NCBI GenBank assembly: GCA_905187815.1 | Contig: CAJJJM010000006.1 | Span: 1-60,036 of the forward strand | Reading direction: 5' to 3' | DNA from: an uncultured Methanomassiliicoccaceae archaeon | GTDB taxonomy: Archaea > Thermoplasmatota > Thermoplasmata > Methanomassiliicoccales > Methanomethylophilaceae | Length of the DNA: 60,036 nucleotides | Program-made: the position numbers and the translations under genes | The notes under the pieces: model-generated | The model's input: the letters and a program-made list of their open reading frames with translations, nothing else | Told to the model about the DNA's origin: nothing | Database searches by the model: none | In this document: in pieces, positions 7,991-16,844 of the stretch | How positions within the stretch are numbered: position 1 is the first letter of the stretch | Layout: every line of letters starts with the position of its first letter

Positions 7991-8494
7991 ATGGATGGCG
8001 CCGATCCGACAGCAGACAGGATAAAACGCTGCATAGACCGCTTCTACCTCAGCATGTCCGCCTCGGAGATCCGCGAATCATTCCTCTGCGAGAGCGTCAA
8101 CAGGCTTCCCTACAACACGGTCCTATACCTCAACCTCATCGGATTGAACCCAGGTATCACGCAGTCGGAGATAGGAGACAGGCTGGGTGTGGCCAAGAGC
8201 ACCGTCACACTGACCGTCAGCCGTCTGGAATCCAAGGGGCTGATCATCCGCGAGAAGTCGGAAGAGGACGGGAGGGTCAGGAAGATCAGGCTCTCGGACG
8301 AGATCCAGAAGGTCTACGATAAGGACAACATGAAGATGGCGACAATCATGTCGACGCTCAGGGACGAGTTCGGGACGGAGGACCAGGAGGTCTTCTGTAC
8401 GATGCTGGACAGGCTGTCCGAGCTGTTCGACGACTGGGAGTCCGAGGGGGCAGGCTCCGGCGGTGCATCGTCCTCGGACGCGGATCGAAATTAG
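7991..8494 (+). CDS. MarR-family transcriptional regulator
   Basis: A 167-residue winged-helix protein. Residues about 35-105 hold the MarR fold: NLIGLNPGITQSEIGDRLGV, the recognition segment AKSTVTLTVSRLESKGLI and the wing EKSEEDGRVRKIRLSD. An acidic Gly/Ser-rich tail closes the protein. It is followed after 56 bp by an MFS multidrug exporter with two palindromes in the gap, the usual layout of a ligand-responsive repressor and its exporter. The upstream 212 bp (7779-7990) show no gene. Confidence 0.88.
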   Translation: MDGADPTADRIKRCIDRFYLSMSASEIRESFLCESVNRLPYNTVLYLNLIGLNPGITQSEIGDRLGVAKSTVTLTVSRLESKGLIIREKSEEDGRVRKIRLSDEIQKVYDKDNMKMATIMSTLRDEFGTEDQEVFCTMLDRLSELFDDWESEGAGSGGASSSDADRN

Positions 8495-8509
8495 TTTTAT
8501 TAGTAAAAC
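8494..8509. promoter_or_regulatory. MarR-type operator palindrome 1
   Basis: GTTTTA-TTAG-TAAAAC is a perfect inverted repeat that starts at the last base of the MarR stop codon, upstream of the exporter gene. A second palindrome follows 27 bp away centre to centre. Binding by the neighbouring MarR is inferred. Confidence 0.55.
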
Positions 8510-8521
8510 CAATCAAAATAG

Positions 8522-8535
8522 TTTTATAAATAAAA
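8522..8535. promoter_or_regulatory. MarR-type operator palindrome 2
   Basis: TTTTA-TAAA-TAAAA is a perfect inverted repeat similar to the one at 8494, 15 bp before the exporter ATG. It also contains TATA-like sequence, so it may overlap the promoter. Confidence 0.45.
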
Positions 8536-8550
8536 TCATTGTCGTGCCGT

Positions 8551-9966
8551 ATGGCACAGACCATAACCAGCGGCAGGGGACAGCTTCTCCTGCTGGTGAC
8601 AATAGGATTCGCAATGATCCGGGACGGGTTGGACGGCACAATAGTCAACGTCGCCCTTCCTGAGATAGCGGAATCGTACGGGATCGGGACGAGCGGGACA
8701 TCGTGGGTGGTGACCGTCTACTTCCTTATGATGGCAGGATTGATCCTGGTGTTCGGGAAGATCTCGGACAAGGGAGGCATAAAGAAGGTTCTGACTTTCG
8801 GATTCCTCGTCTTCGTCCTCGGGTCGTTCCTCTGCGGGATCTCCCCCAGTCTCGGGGTGCTGCTCGCAAGCAGGGCTATACAGGGTGTCGGCGCGGCGAT
8901 GCTAGCCGCCTCGGCGACGATGCTCGGTGTGAAGTTTATGCCGAAGGAGCGCATAGGTGTGGCGCTGCCCCTCGTCGTGCTCGGGGGATCCGTGGGGGCC
9001 GCTCTGGGCCCGGCGCTCGGTGCGGTGCTGACCAGCATAGGGTCGTGGCACTGGATCTTCTTCATCAACGTCCCTCTGGGACTCATCGCGTTCTTCATCG
9101 CAAGGAAGGCCGTCCCAGATGACACAGGATTCGACAAGTCGTCCTTCGACCTCAAGGGCTCGGTTCTGCTGTTCATAGCTCTGGTGATGGGGCTCTATGT
9201 CGTGGAGTCCCTCCCGTCGCACGGCTTCACGACGACGTCCGCGGTGGCTCTGGTCCTGTTCGTGGTCCTGTTCGCGGTCTTCGTCGTGTACGAGAGGAGA
9301 GTGGAGACGCCCGTTCTGAATCTGAGGCTCTTCAAGAGCGTGCGCTTCGACACGGCGACGGTCGTGTTCCTCATGGTGAATCTGATATTCATGGGTGCGA
9401 TGTACCTGGTGCCGTTCTTCATGAGGGTCGAGCTCGGGTTCGGAACGCTGCAGAGCGGTGCGTATCTGACGGTACCCGCGGTGTTCTCGCTGATATTCTG
9501 CCTGTGGGTGGGGAAGGCCACAGCCACCAGTGGCAACAAGGTGTTCGCGGCCGTCAGCTGCGTCATGCTCCTGATATACACTGTGGTGGCGGCCAACTAC
9601 AGCGCCGAGATGTCCATCGCCATGCTCGTGGTGAGCTTCGCGGTCCTCGGTGCGGTCTTCGGCATCGATGGCGGACCGCTCGGCGGCAGGATGATCGAGA
9701 ATGTCCCGGATTCCGAGCGCGTGGGCGCCTCGTCGATACTGTCGTTCATCATGTACTTCAGCAGCGCCCTCGGGACCGCCCTGTTCTCCGGGCTCTTCAA
9801 CCTGGGGTCCGGGGGGAGCGGGGGCTCGATGTCCGACCTGGAGCCCGCCGCGTTCCTGGACGGGTTCCAGTTCGCGATGCTCGTAGGCATCGTGCTGGCG
9901 GTGATCGCCCTGGTGCTGACTCTGGCCCTGAGGGACGGTCGCGGAAAGAAAGCGGAGGCATCCTGA
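8551..9966 (+). CDS. MFS drug exporter, DHA2 (EmrB/QacA) type
   Basis: A 471-residue polytopic membrane protein with about 14 hydrophobic segments. It begins with the family-typical LDGTIVNVALPEIAESYG. Loop 2-3 has FGKISDKGGIKKV and helix 5 has GGSVGAALGPALGAVLTSIGS followed by WHWIFFINVPLG, the DHA2 motif. It exports drugs or other amphipathic compounds by proton antiport; the substrate is unknown. The open frame reaches a TTG at 8539, but the ATG at 8551 is preferred. It lies behind the MarR gene and the two palindromes that probably control it. Confidence 0.88.
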   Translation: MAQTITSGRGQLLLLVTIGFAMIRDGLDGTIVNVALPEIAESYGIGTSGTSWVVTVYFLMMAGLILVFGKISDKGGIKKVLTFGFLVFVLGSFLCGISPSLGVLLASRAIQGVGAAMLAASATMLGVKFMPKERIGVALPLVVLGGSVGAALGPALGAVLTSIGSWHWIFFINVPLGLIAFFIARKAVPDDTGFDKSSFDLKGSVLLFIALVMGLYVVESLPSHGFTTTSAVALVLFVVLFAVFVVYERRVETPVLNLRLFKSVRFDTATVVFLMVNLIFMGAMYLVPFFMRVELGFGTLQSGAYLTVPAVFSLIFCLWVGKATATSGNKVFAAVSCVMLLIYTVVAANYSAEMSIAMLVVSFAVLGAVFGIDGGPLGGRMIENVPDSERVGASSILSFIMYFSSALGTALFSGLFNLGSGGSGGSMSDLEPAAFLDGFQFAMLVGIVLAVIALVLTLALRDGRGKKAEAS

Positions 9967-10028
9967 GAGGGACATCTGTGGAATCTTAACTGCCGGCGCC
10001 GGTTCATGCAGGACTTTGACGCCGGTCG

Positions 10029-10050
10029 GGACGGGGGTTTTCCCCCGTCC
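10029..10050. terminator. Strong hairpin between convergent units
   Basis: GGACGGGGG-TTTT-CCCCCGTCC forms a perfect 9-bp stem between the MFS gene and the convergent ABC-2 permease. It could end transcripts from either side. No strong T-tract follows on the plus strand. Confidence 0.5.
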
Positions 10051-10135
10051 ATAAACCCCTTAGACCCACATGTCGGTCCTTACATCTATGAAATAGGGGG
10101 AAGTACGTCTTCTTTTCTCTTGTCCAGAGGATGGC

Positions 10136-10882
10136 TCATCTTCTCCCCCTGACAATCAGACGAACCGACACGTAGTAGAAGATGGCCAGATAGAGGAGCA
10201 TCACCGCCAGGGACATCCATGGGAAACCGGTCTGGAGGATCGAGGCTCTAATGCATTCAGTGGTGTGCGTGAGGGGCAGCAGGTCTATTATGGAACGGGC
10301 TGCTCCAGGTAGGGAATCCAGGGAGAATATGGTCCCGCATAGGAACGTCATCGGGAGTATGACCAGGCTGTTGAACAGGTTAAGGGTCAGATGTGAATTG
10401 GCCAGGAGTCCTGACACGACTCCCAGGAGACCGTATGTGAGGCAGGACAACGCTATGAGCCCCACTGCGGACGCAGTCAGATGCATGTCTCCGCTGAGCA
10501 GGAGGCCCATCGCATATAGGACGCCGCAGCTGATCAGTCCGCGGACCATCCCCGCATATGCCTTCCCGAGAACGATCGCTGAGGGGGACATGGAACACAG
10601 GAACAGCTCGTCGAAACTCTGATAGTATGTGCGTTGGAGCATCACCTTCGTTGCAACCGTGTTGAAACACGCCGTAAGTGATGCGAGGGCCAGAACCCCC
10701 GGGATCATGAATGAAACGTAGTCGAAGCCGTCCACCGTCATCCCTCTTCCCAGCCCGTATCCGAATGCGACGAGGTACAGGATTGGTGCCACCAGGCAGG
10801 TGACCAGTACGACGATGATGTTCCTCCTGATGAAGCACATGTCAATCCAGGCTATCCTGACGGAGTCCGCTATCAGGTTCAT
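10136..10882 (-). CDS. ABC-2 type export permease, copy 1
   Basis: A 248-residue membrane protein with six hydrophobic segments of the ABC-2 (DrrB/NodJ) fold. Shared family segments include ILYLVAFGYGLG, SFDELFLC, AIVLGKAYAG, LPMTFLCGTIFS and LPLTHTTECIR. Its ATG overlaps the stop of the ATPase gene (ATGA). Together with that ATPase it forms an exporter. It is a clear paralogue of the permeases at 31168 and 31969. The substrate is unknown; linkage to cobN suggests a tetrapyrrole, a metal complex or a related compound, which is inference. Confidence 0.85.
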   Translation of the reverse strand: MNLIADSVRIAWIDMCFIRRNIIVVLVTCLVAPILYLVAFGYGLGRGMTVDGFDYVSFMIPGVLALASLTACFNTVATKVMLQRTYYQSFDELFLCSMSPSAIVLGKAYAGMVRGLISCGVLYAMGLLLSGDMHLTASAVGLIALSCLTYGLLGVVSGLLANSHLTLNLFNSLVILPMTFLCGTIFSLDSLPGAARSIIDLLPLTHTTECIRASILQTGFPWMSLAVMLLYLAIFYYVSVRLIVRGRR

Positions 10883-11763
10883 ATCCTGAACCTCACCTCC
10901 TCTGTGGCCTGGACATCGCGCCCGGTGGTCTCCAGGAACACGTCCTCGAGGTTGGTCGCCCTGATTCCCGCGGCAGCTCCCTCAGGCATCTGCGACACGA
11001 ATGCCCGTGCCTTCTCCCAGTCCCCGAAGTACACATAGCGTTTCGTCCCGGATTCGTGGTATTCCACGGTCCATCTGCCTATGGAGTCCCTGAGCTTGTC
11101 GGGAGTCCCGGATCTGACGATCCGCCCGTGGTCTATGATGGCGACGCGGTCGCAGAGCTCCTCTGCCTCGTCCATGTAGTGTGTCGTGATGAACACCGTT
11201 TTGCCTCTCTTGTTGAGGCCGCGTATGAGCTCCCACAGCATGTGCCTGGACTGCGTGTCCAGTCCGGCGGTGGGTTCGTCCAGGAAGAGTATCGACGGGT
11301 CGTGGACCATGGCGCAGACAATCGCCACGCGTCTCTTCCATCCGCCGGAGAGATTCACAACGAGCCTGTCGAGGTATGGTCCGAGGCCCATGATGGACAC
11401 GAGCTCGGAGATGCGTCTGTCGGCCTCTGCACGGGGGATGCGGTGAAGGACCGCATGGTACCTAATGTTCTCCAGGACGGTCACGTCGCGGTCCAGTGAG
11501 ATGTGCTGCTGGACTATCCCTATCCTCTCCTTCACCGGGTCGGAGAGGCTCGATACAGCGTTACCCTCGATCTCGACCACACCTTCGGTGGGGGTGGAGA
11601 GCATCGTGATCAGACGGATGGTGGTTGTCTTACCGGCGCCGTTCGGACCCAGGAATCCGAAGATTTCGCCCCTGCGGATGTCGAGGTCCACACCGCCGAC
11701 GGCCGCCAGGTCGCCGAACCTCTTGACCAGGCCTCTGACGGAGACGATCGTCTCGGAGCTCAC
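10879..11763 (-). CDS. ABC-2 exporter ATPase, copy 1, coupled to cobN
   Basis: A 294-residue ABC ATPase of the DrrA/NodI group: Walker A GPNGAGKTT, Q-loop GIVQQHISLDRDVTV, signature LSGGWKRRVAIVCAM, Walker B ILFLDEPTAGLDT, H-loop TTHYMDEAEELCDR, then a C-terminal regulatory domain ending LEDVFLETTGRDV. The start is taken as the GTG at 11763, whose last two bases overlap the cobN stop (GTGA); the longer open frame upstream only shadows cobN. The four-base overlaps on both sides make cobN, ATPase and permease one coupled unit. Confidence 0.88.
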   Translation of the reverse strand: MSSETIVSVRGLVKRFGDLAAVGGVDLDIRRGEIFGFLGPNGAGKTTTIRLITMLSTPTEGVVEIEGNAVSSLSDPVKERIGIVQQHISLDRDVTVLENIRYHAVLHRIPRAEADRRISELVSIMGLGPYLDRLVVNLSGGWKRRVAIVCAMVHDPSILFLDEPTAGLDTQSRHMLWELIRGLNKRGKTVFITTHYMDEAEELCDRVAIIDHGRIVRSGTPDKLRDSIGRWTVEYHESGTKRYVYFGDWEKARAFVSQMPEGAAAGIRATNLEDVFLETTGRDVQATEEVRFRI

Positions 11764-14700
11764 TGCATCCCCTCGAACCTTCCCTCGAGGTCCATGTAGA
11801 TCTCCTCGAGCTGCTCCCGCGTCTCGGGATCGGGTGTCCACATCCCTCTCCCTATGGCCTCCAGGAGTCTGGCGGCGGTCTCGTACATGGCATGGGGGTT
11901 CGCGTCCCTCAGCCATTCGGCGGTTTCCTCGTCGAAAAGGAACCTGTCCGCTATGGACTGGTACATCCAGGGGTCGATCGAATCGGACGTCGCATCCCAC
12001 CCGAGGACGTACTCGGCCATGTTGGATATCTCCTCAGCGCCCTTGAAGCCGTGGCGTTTCAGCCCCTCGAGCCATATCGGATTGTTGATCTTGCTTCTGA
12101 AGATGAAGCGTCCCTCCTCCTCGACCGTGCGCGTTCTCAGGTTCCCGGGGTCGGCTGAACATCCGATGATGGACATCGGCTTCGTTCCGCGTACGGACCT
12201 CACGGCGGCGTTGAATCCGCCCAGGTCGTTGTACACATCGTCGTTGTCGAACATGTCGTACTCGCGGCTCGTGCTGTTCTTGACCGTGACCTCCATGAGC
12301 TCCAGGCGTCTGCGGAAGGCCTCCGGCATGGGGGTGCCCTTCCTGTCCACCCCGTAGGCGTACTGTCCGTAGCTGCGGTAGATGGCCCCGATGTCGGAGA
12401 CGTCGCTCCAGTCCGACGTGCGGATGAGTATGTTCGTGCCGGAGCCGTAGGTCCCCGGGGCATCCCCGAAGATGCGGACCGCTGCATCGCTCCTCGCGAC
12501 GTCTTCCGGTATGCCCTCCGCAATGGCCCGGGCAACATCCTGTCTGATGTTGGCCAGAAGATAGTTCTCCTCGTCCGACTCGTCGAGCTCCGCGATCATC
12601 CGCACTCCCCTGTCTATCAGGTTGACAAGGTTCGGGAAGGTGTCTCTGAACAGCCCGCTTATCCTGAGCGTGACGTCGATGCGGGGGCGGCCGAGCTCCG
12701 ACAGAGGAATGACCTCGATGTCCTTTACCCTGCCAGCGTAACCGGTCCAGACCGGACGGAGCCCCATTAGCCAAAGGATGTACGCCACGTCGTCCCCTCC
12801 AGTCTTCATGGTGTCCGTCGCCCACACAACCATCCCGACAGTACGGGGTAGCGAGCCGTGCTCGTCCAGGTAGCGCTCCAGCATCTGGTCCGCCATCCTG
12901 CGGCCGACGTCCCAGCTCGAATGCCACGGTACGGCCTCCGGGTCGATGGAGTAGAAGTTCCTCCCGGTCGGGAGTATCTGGGCGCGTCCGCGCGTGACGC
13001 ATCCCGCAGGTCCGGGTTCGATGAACTCCCCATGGAGAGCTGACATGACCGAGTCCATCTCGTCGGTGATCCTGAGCAGGTTCGGATAGAGGTCCGTGCA
13101 GATGAACGACACCGAACTCTGCAGCCTGTCGTCCCCGTCGAACGTCGCAGATACGTGCTCGGTGCAGAGTCCCTCGTCGAAGCCCATCTCGGCCATATCG
13201 GAAATGAGGTCGAACGTCGCGGCGTCGATCCTGTCCAGGACGGCACCGTTCAGCTCGTCCGACCCGGTCCTCCCGGAGGGGTCATCGACCAGGGCGTCCA
13301 GGTCGTATCCCATGCACCCTGCCACCGATTTCCTGAGTGAAGGTACCTCGCCGTTGTCCAGGCGAGTCAGGGAGTAGACGGCCTCGCACATGAGCCCTCC
13401 CTCCGGAGGCCTGCCCAGGACGTGCAGCCCGTCCTTGATCAGGTTCTCCTTGATCTCGGTGATGTAGTCGTACAGTCCATCGACATGTTCGGAAAGCTCT
13501 GAATCGCTGCAGGACGGGTCGATGCCAAGGTCGTTCTGCAGATCCATGTCCAGGACCATCTGGCGGATCCTCGACAGGATCATCCCTCCGGCCGTGTCCT
13601 GGTGCTTAGCCAAGGAGTCCATGTACATCTGGACGGCGGCCTCCAACTCCTCGATCTCGTCGTATGAGCCGGCGCGGGTCATTATGGGTATCATGTGGTC
13701 CACTATGACCGCGGCGGCCCTCCTCTTGGCCTGTATGCCCTCTCCGGGGTTCCCGATGATGTAGGGGTAGATGTCGGGGAGGGAGTCCATGACATAGTCC
13801 GGGCAACAGTCGCCAGACAGGGCCACGGACTTCCCGGGAAGCCATTCTAGTGTCCCGTGCGTCCCCACATGTATCACGGCGTCGGCGCCGAAGACGTACC
13901 TCAGCCACCTGTAGTATGCCAGGTAATGATGGGGCATCACGGTGTCCGGGTCATGGTAGTTGGCCTGGGCGTCCCTTCCCCTGTCAGGCTGGAATCCAAC
14001 GATGACGTTTCCGAAGACCTTTCCTGCGACGGTGATCGAGCCGTCGACCGTGCCTATCTCTCCGGGAGGGGCGCCCCAGCCCTCCTCGATGCGTGTCCTC
14101 GCATTCTCCGACAGGGCCCTGTACCAGCGGTCATAGGCCTCCGGCAGGATTCTGTCAACGGTCCTTCTGTGCATGTCATCATCTGACAGCCATGTGGTGT
14201 CGTTCGTCAGCCCGGAGAGCAGCTCGTCCACGAGCTCCCTGGGGTTATCTGGGATGCGGTCTCCTAGATGGTAACCCTCATCCCTCATCCTGTGTAACAG
14301 GTCTACGACACTGGCGAACGTGTCGAGTCCCGATGCCCCTCCGGCGTTGGCTGTCTTCGGCGGATACATGTAAAGCAGGACCGCCACCTTCCTCTCCGGG
14401 TTAGTTTTGCGACGCAGTCTCCCCCAGAGGACCGCGGTGTCCGCGATGCGGTCTGCACGGTCTGGCAGCGACTTGTACACCCTGGTGTCATCCAGTCTCT
14501 CCGTCGATGCCGACGGTACGGAGATGATCTGCCCGTCGAACTCGGGATGGGCCACGTCGTAGGCAATCTCAGCAGGCGTCAGGCCATAGACGTCGTCTCT
14601 CCAGGTTTCCGCGTCGGACGCCGCCGTCATTGCCTGGATGACCGGGACCCCATATGAGGCGAAGAAGTTGTCATCGCAGACCTGTTCTCCACAGCCGGGG

Positions 14701-15482
14701 GTGGCCACCAGGGTCTGGGAGAAGCTCATGGTCTCGATGATTACGTCGAGGACCGGACCGCTCCCGTCGCTAAGCTTCTCGCGAAGTATGCGTTTGACCC
14801 CGATGGATCCGTTAGCAGGATCCTCGTAGGTTCTCAGGAACACGGGGACCGGGGAACCCCCTCTGGCCTCGACTGCCCTTATCAGCCCGTCGATGTTGTC
14901 TAGGTTGCGGGTGAGCCACTGCTTCTGATAGAAGAATATGCCCACCACGGGTTTCGAGCGGTCAAGTCCATCCAGGAACGTCTCGAAGGATATGTCCTCC
15001 ATTCCTGGGTAGTACACGCCCTGTGCCGGGGGGACTACAGGCGCAGGGATCTCCACGTCGGCCCCCTCGCATCTGCGGATCGCCCATAGCATCAGGCTGC
15101 GGTAGTTCTCATCTCCGCCGAGGGAGAAGTATGTGAGAGCGAGGTCGAACTCCTCGTCAGTGCCGCCGAACATCCAGCGGTAATCCGTAGTGACCCCCTC
15201 GTCCGTGCAGCATAGGAGGGCGCTGACGCCGTTCGACCTGATGGCCTCCTCCAGTCTGTCGAACTTCTTCATGAAGCTGGGGTCCCCGTGGACCTTGATC
15301 GTTACGAAGTCCGACTCCGCCACGATCCTCATGGCCTCGTGCAGGAGCACAGGGTCGGAGTCGAGGTCGGAAGAGTCGAAGTTGATGTAGTCGAAGAACG
15401 GGAGCTCACCCTTCAAGCGAGACGCGGTTTCGTTAAGCAGGAAACTATCATTCGTCCCGATGGATATGTTGACGAAATACAA
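11760..15482 (-). CDS. cobN: CobN-type cobaltochelatase large subunit, copy 1
   Basis: A 1240-residue protein, full length for the CobN/BchH family. Conserved blocks include HVGTHGTLEWLPGKSVALSG (about 535-555), NPGEGIQAKRRAAAVIVDHM, TATA-independent start-proximal YFVNISIG, and WATDTMKTGGDDVAYILWLMG. The large subunit binds the tetrapyrrole and metal; ATP is used by AAA+ partners, here probably the ChlI/ChlD pair at 18731-21636. The start is TTG at 15482 behind AGGTGAG. A TTGGAT-N5-ATCCAA type operator ends 8 bp upstream. The natural substrate (corrin versus another tetrapyrrole) is not determined by sequence. Confidence 0.9.
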   Translation of the reverse strand: MYFVNISIGTNDSFLLNETASRLKGELPFFDYINFDSSDLDSDPVLLHEAMRIVAESDFVTIKVHGDPSFMKKFDRLEEAIRSNGVSALLCCTDEGVTTDYRWMFGGTDEEFDLALTYFSLGGDENYRSLMLWAIRRCEGADVEIPAPVVPPAQGVYYPGMEDISFETFLDGLDRSKPVVGIFFYQKQWLTRNLDNIDGLIRAVEARGGSPVPVFLRTYEDPANGSIGVKRILREKLSDGSGPVLDVIIETMSFSQTLVATPGCGEQVCDDNFFASYGVPVIQAMTAASDAETWRDDVYGLTPAEIAYDVAHPEFDGQIISVPSASTERLDDTRVYKSLPDRADRIADTAVLWGRLRRKTNPERKVAVLLYMYPPKTANAGGASGLDTFASVVDLLHRMRDEGYHLGDRIPDNPRELVDELLSGLTNDTTWLSDDDMHRRTVDRILPEAYDRWYRALSENARTRIEEGWGAPPGEIGTVDGSITVAGKVFGNVIVGFQPDRGRDAQANYHDPDTVMPHHYLAYYRWLRYVFGADAVIHVGTHGTLEWLPGKSVALSGDCCPDYVMDSLPDIYPYIIGNPGEGIQAKRRAAAVIVDHMIPIMTRAGSYDEIEELEAAVQMYMDSLAKHQDTAGGMILSRIRQMVLDMDLQNDLGIDPSCSDSELSEHVDGLYDYITEIKENLIKDGLHVLGRPPEGGLMCEAVYSLTRLDNGEVPSLRKSVAGCMGYDLDALVDDPSGRTGSDELNGAVLDRIDAATFDLISDMAEMGFDEGLCTEHVSATFDGDDRLQSSVSFICTDLYPNLLRITDEMDSVMSALHGEFIEPGPAGCVTRGRAQILPTGRNFYSIDPEAVPWHSSWDVGRRMADQMLERYLDEHGSLPRTVGMVVWATDTMKTGGDDVAYILWLMGLRPVWTGYAGRVKDIEVIPLSELGRPRIDVTLRISGLFRDTFPNLVNLIDRGVRMIAELDESDEENYLLANIRQDVARAIAEGIPEDVARSDAAVRIFGDAPGTYGSGTNILIRTSDWSDVSDIGAIYRSYGQYAYGVDRKGTPMPEAFRRRLELMEVTVKNSTSREYDMFDNDDVYNDLGGFNAAVRSVRGTKPMSIIGCSADPGNLRTRTVEEEGRFIFRSKINNPIWLEGLKRHGFKGAEEISNMAEYVLGWDATSDSIDPWMYQSIADRFLFDEETAEWLRDANPHAMYETAARLLEAIGRGMWTPDPETREQLEEIYMDLEGRFEGMQ

Positions 15483-15490
15483 GGACTCAC

Positions 15491-15507
15491 CTGGATATAT
15501 TATCCAA
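15491..15507. promoter_or_regulatory. TTGGAT-N5-ATCCAA type operator at cobN
   Basis: CTGGAT-ATATT-ATCCAA has a perfect TGGAT-N5-ATCCA core. It lies immediately before the cobN ribosome-binding site on the minus strand, in the 155-179 bp region shared with the divergent importer operon. Its sequence nearly equals the reverse complement of the site at 33687. Confidence 0.62.
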
Positions 15508-15633
15508 TACCAACTATATTAGAATGCCATCATACTATACAATGCTGGGTATGGTATCAGATTAAATTATAGATAGCTGATAGTTGTAAATTATATCCGC
15601 AATCTAGCACAAAAGTAAATACGAAAAACTCAA

Positions 15634-15650
15634 TTCGATGAAACATCCAA
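15634..15650. promoter_or_regulatory. TTGGAT-N5-ATCCAA type operator before the importer operon
   Basis: TTCGAT-GAAAC-ATCCAA differs from a perfect dyad by one base and lies 11 bp upstream of the ATG at 15662. It argues that the ATG at 15638, inside the palindrome, is not the start of the binding protein. Confidence 0.5.
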
Positions 15651-15661
15651 TGGTGTTAGAC

Positions 15662-16804
15662 ATGGATAAGACTAAGACTGTCGCAGTTGCAGTCGTAGTG
15701 GTGATTGTGGCGGTCGCTGCGGTAGCAGCGGTCGTTTACACGAACAACAACGACGAAGGCAACAGATACGATACAAGCAAAGGCTGGTATTCCTGGGATC
15801 CCATCGCTATGGAGACCAAGACGGCCTACTTCAGCATCACACCCCTTCTGATAACTGCCGCGGAGGGCATGTACGAGGAGATCTACGGCAGCGAGATCGA
15901 CTACAGCAAGTACAGCATGTCGGACGTGCCGGACGATTTCCTGAGTTACGATAGCCTCATTGTCAGCTCCGACGCGGATACCGTCACTGTGAAGAGCACC
16001 ATCAGGGAGAGCTCCGATGCCAATGGCAGCAGGGTTATCGAGACGGTAGTCGCTAAGAACCCAGACCACCTCCTGACCACATCGGGCTATGCGGCCGTTC
16101 TGCATGATCTCCTTGGGATGAGGTATGGGGAGGAAACCGCTGACACCATGGTGTGGGACTATGTCTACGCTCTCGACAAGAGCTCCTGGACCACTGCCAG
16201 CATGTCCGATCTCTACGGACTCACGATCCCCGAGGACGTCATAAGCGTCACATCGACCTATTCGCTGATCACCAATCTCGAGAGCTACGTCGACTATGTC
16301 ACCGGTGCCACCGAGAACGGGGAGTCCTTCCTCATGCTCGCCGCCGGAGCCCTCGGTAACGACGCATCGGAACTCGGACCCTTCTTCGAGGTGCTGAACT
16401 CCGCCAGCGGTCCCGCGAGCGCGGTGTTCTTCTTCTCCAACGATCTGGGCGACGTCCTCTCCGCCTTCGAGGTCGTCGGTGCCATCTACGGACTCGAGGA
16501 CGAGGCCCAGCAGTACATCGACAACTTCCGTCTGCACATGTACGCCATCAACCAGGAGTCACAGGCCAAGGACCTCGGATACAAGGTGTATCTCGAGTCC
16601 AACAGCGGGACAGCGGCAGGCAGCGGAACGATCACCTCCGATGTGTTCAACATGCTCTGCCTCGAGAACATCAACAAGACGGACCAGTGGCAGACAATCT
16701 CAGACGAGGTCGTCATCGACGAGCAGCCCGAGGTCATCATCTTCTACGACACCAACACCAAGAGCTGGGACGAGAGGATGAGGGTGGGAGTCTCGCTGGT
16801 CTGA
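15662..16804 (+). CDS. Membrane-anchored solute-binding protein of a FecB/BtuF-type importer, system 1
   Basis: 380 residues, with one N-terminal membrane helix (about residues 6-27, VAVAVVVVIVAVAAVAAVV) and no lipobox cysteine, so it is anchored by the helix with the rest outside. The mature part resembles periplasmic-binding proteins for iron chelates and corrinoids, by size, by the PEVIIFYDTNTKSWD segment and by its permease and ATPase partners. The start at 15662 (MDKTKT) has GGTGTTAG upstream. A hairpin follows the stop before the permease. The ligand may be a corrinoid or metal chelate; this is inferred from context. Confidence 0.78.
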   Translation: MDKTKTVAVAVVVVIVAVAAVAAVVYTNNNDEGNRYDTSKGWYSWDPIAMETKTAYFSITPLLITAAEGMYEEIYGSEIDYSKYSMSDVPDDFLSYDSLIVSSDADTVTVKSTIRESSDANGSRVIETVVAKNPDHLLTTSGYAAVLHDLLGMRYGEETADTMVWDYVYALDKSSWTTASMSDLYGLTIPEDVISVTSTYSLITNLESYVDYVTGATENGESFLMLAAGALGNDASELGPFFEVLNSASGPASAVFFFSNDLGDVLSAFEVVGAIYGLEDEAQQYIDNFRLHMYAINQESQAKDLGYKVYLESNSGTAAGSGTITSDVFNMLCLENINKTDQWQTISDEVVIDEQPEVIIFYDTNTKSWDERMRVGVSLV

Positions 16805-16808
16805 AACA

Positions 16809-16826
16809 GGAGGGGGTGACCCCTCC
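16809..16826 (+). terminator. Intra-operon hairpin after binding-protein gene, system 1
   Basis: GGAGGGG-GTGA-CCCCTCC is a perfect 7-bp stem in the 40-nt gap between the binding-protein gene and the permease. It probably protects the upstream message or partly terminates, so that more binding protein is made than permease. A matching hairpin is at 28084. Confidence 0.5.
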
Positions 16827-16844
16827 ATTCTTCACGGTGAAGTC

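Noticed and set aside
11764..12000. N-terminal extension of exporter ATPase copy 1
   Set aside because: The extra residues are Arg/Gly/His-rich shadow sequence lying inside cobN1; the ABC domain begins right after the GTG at 11763.
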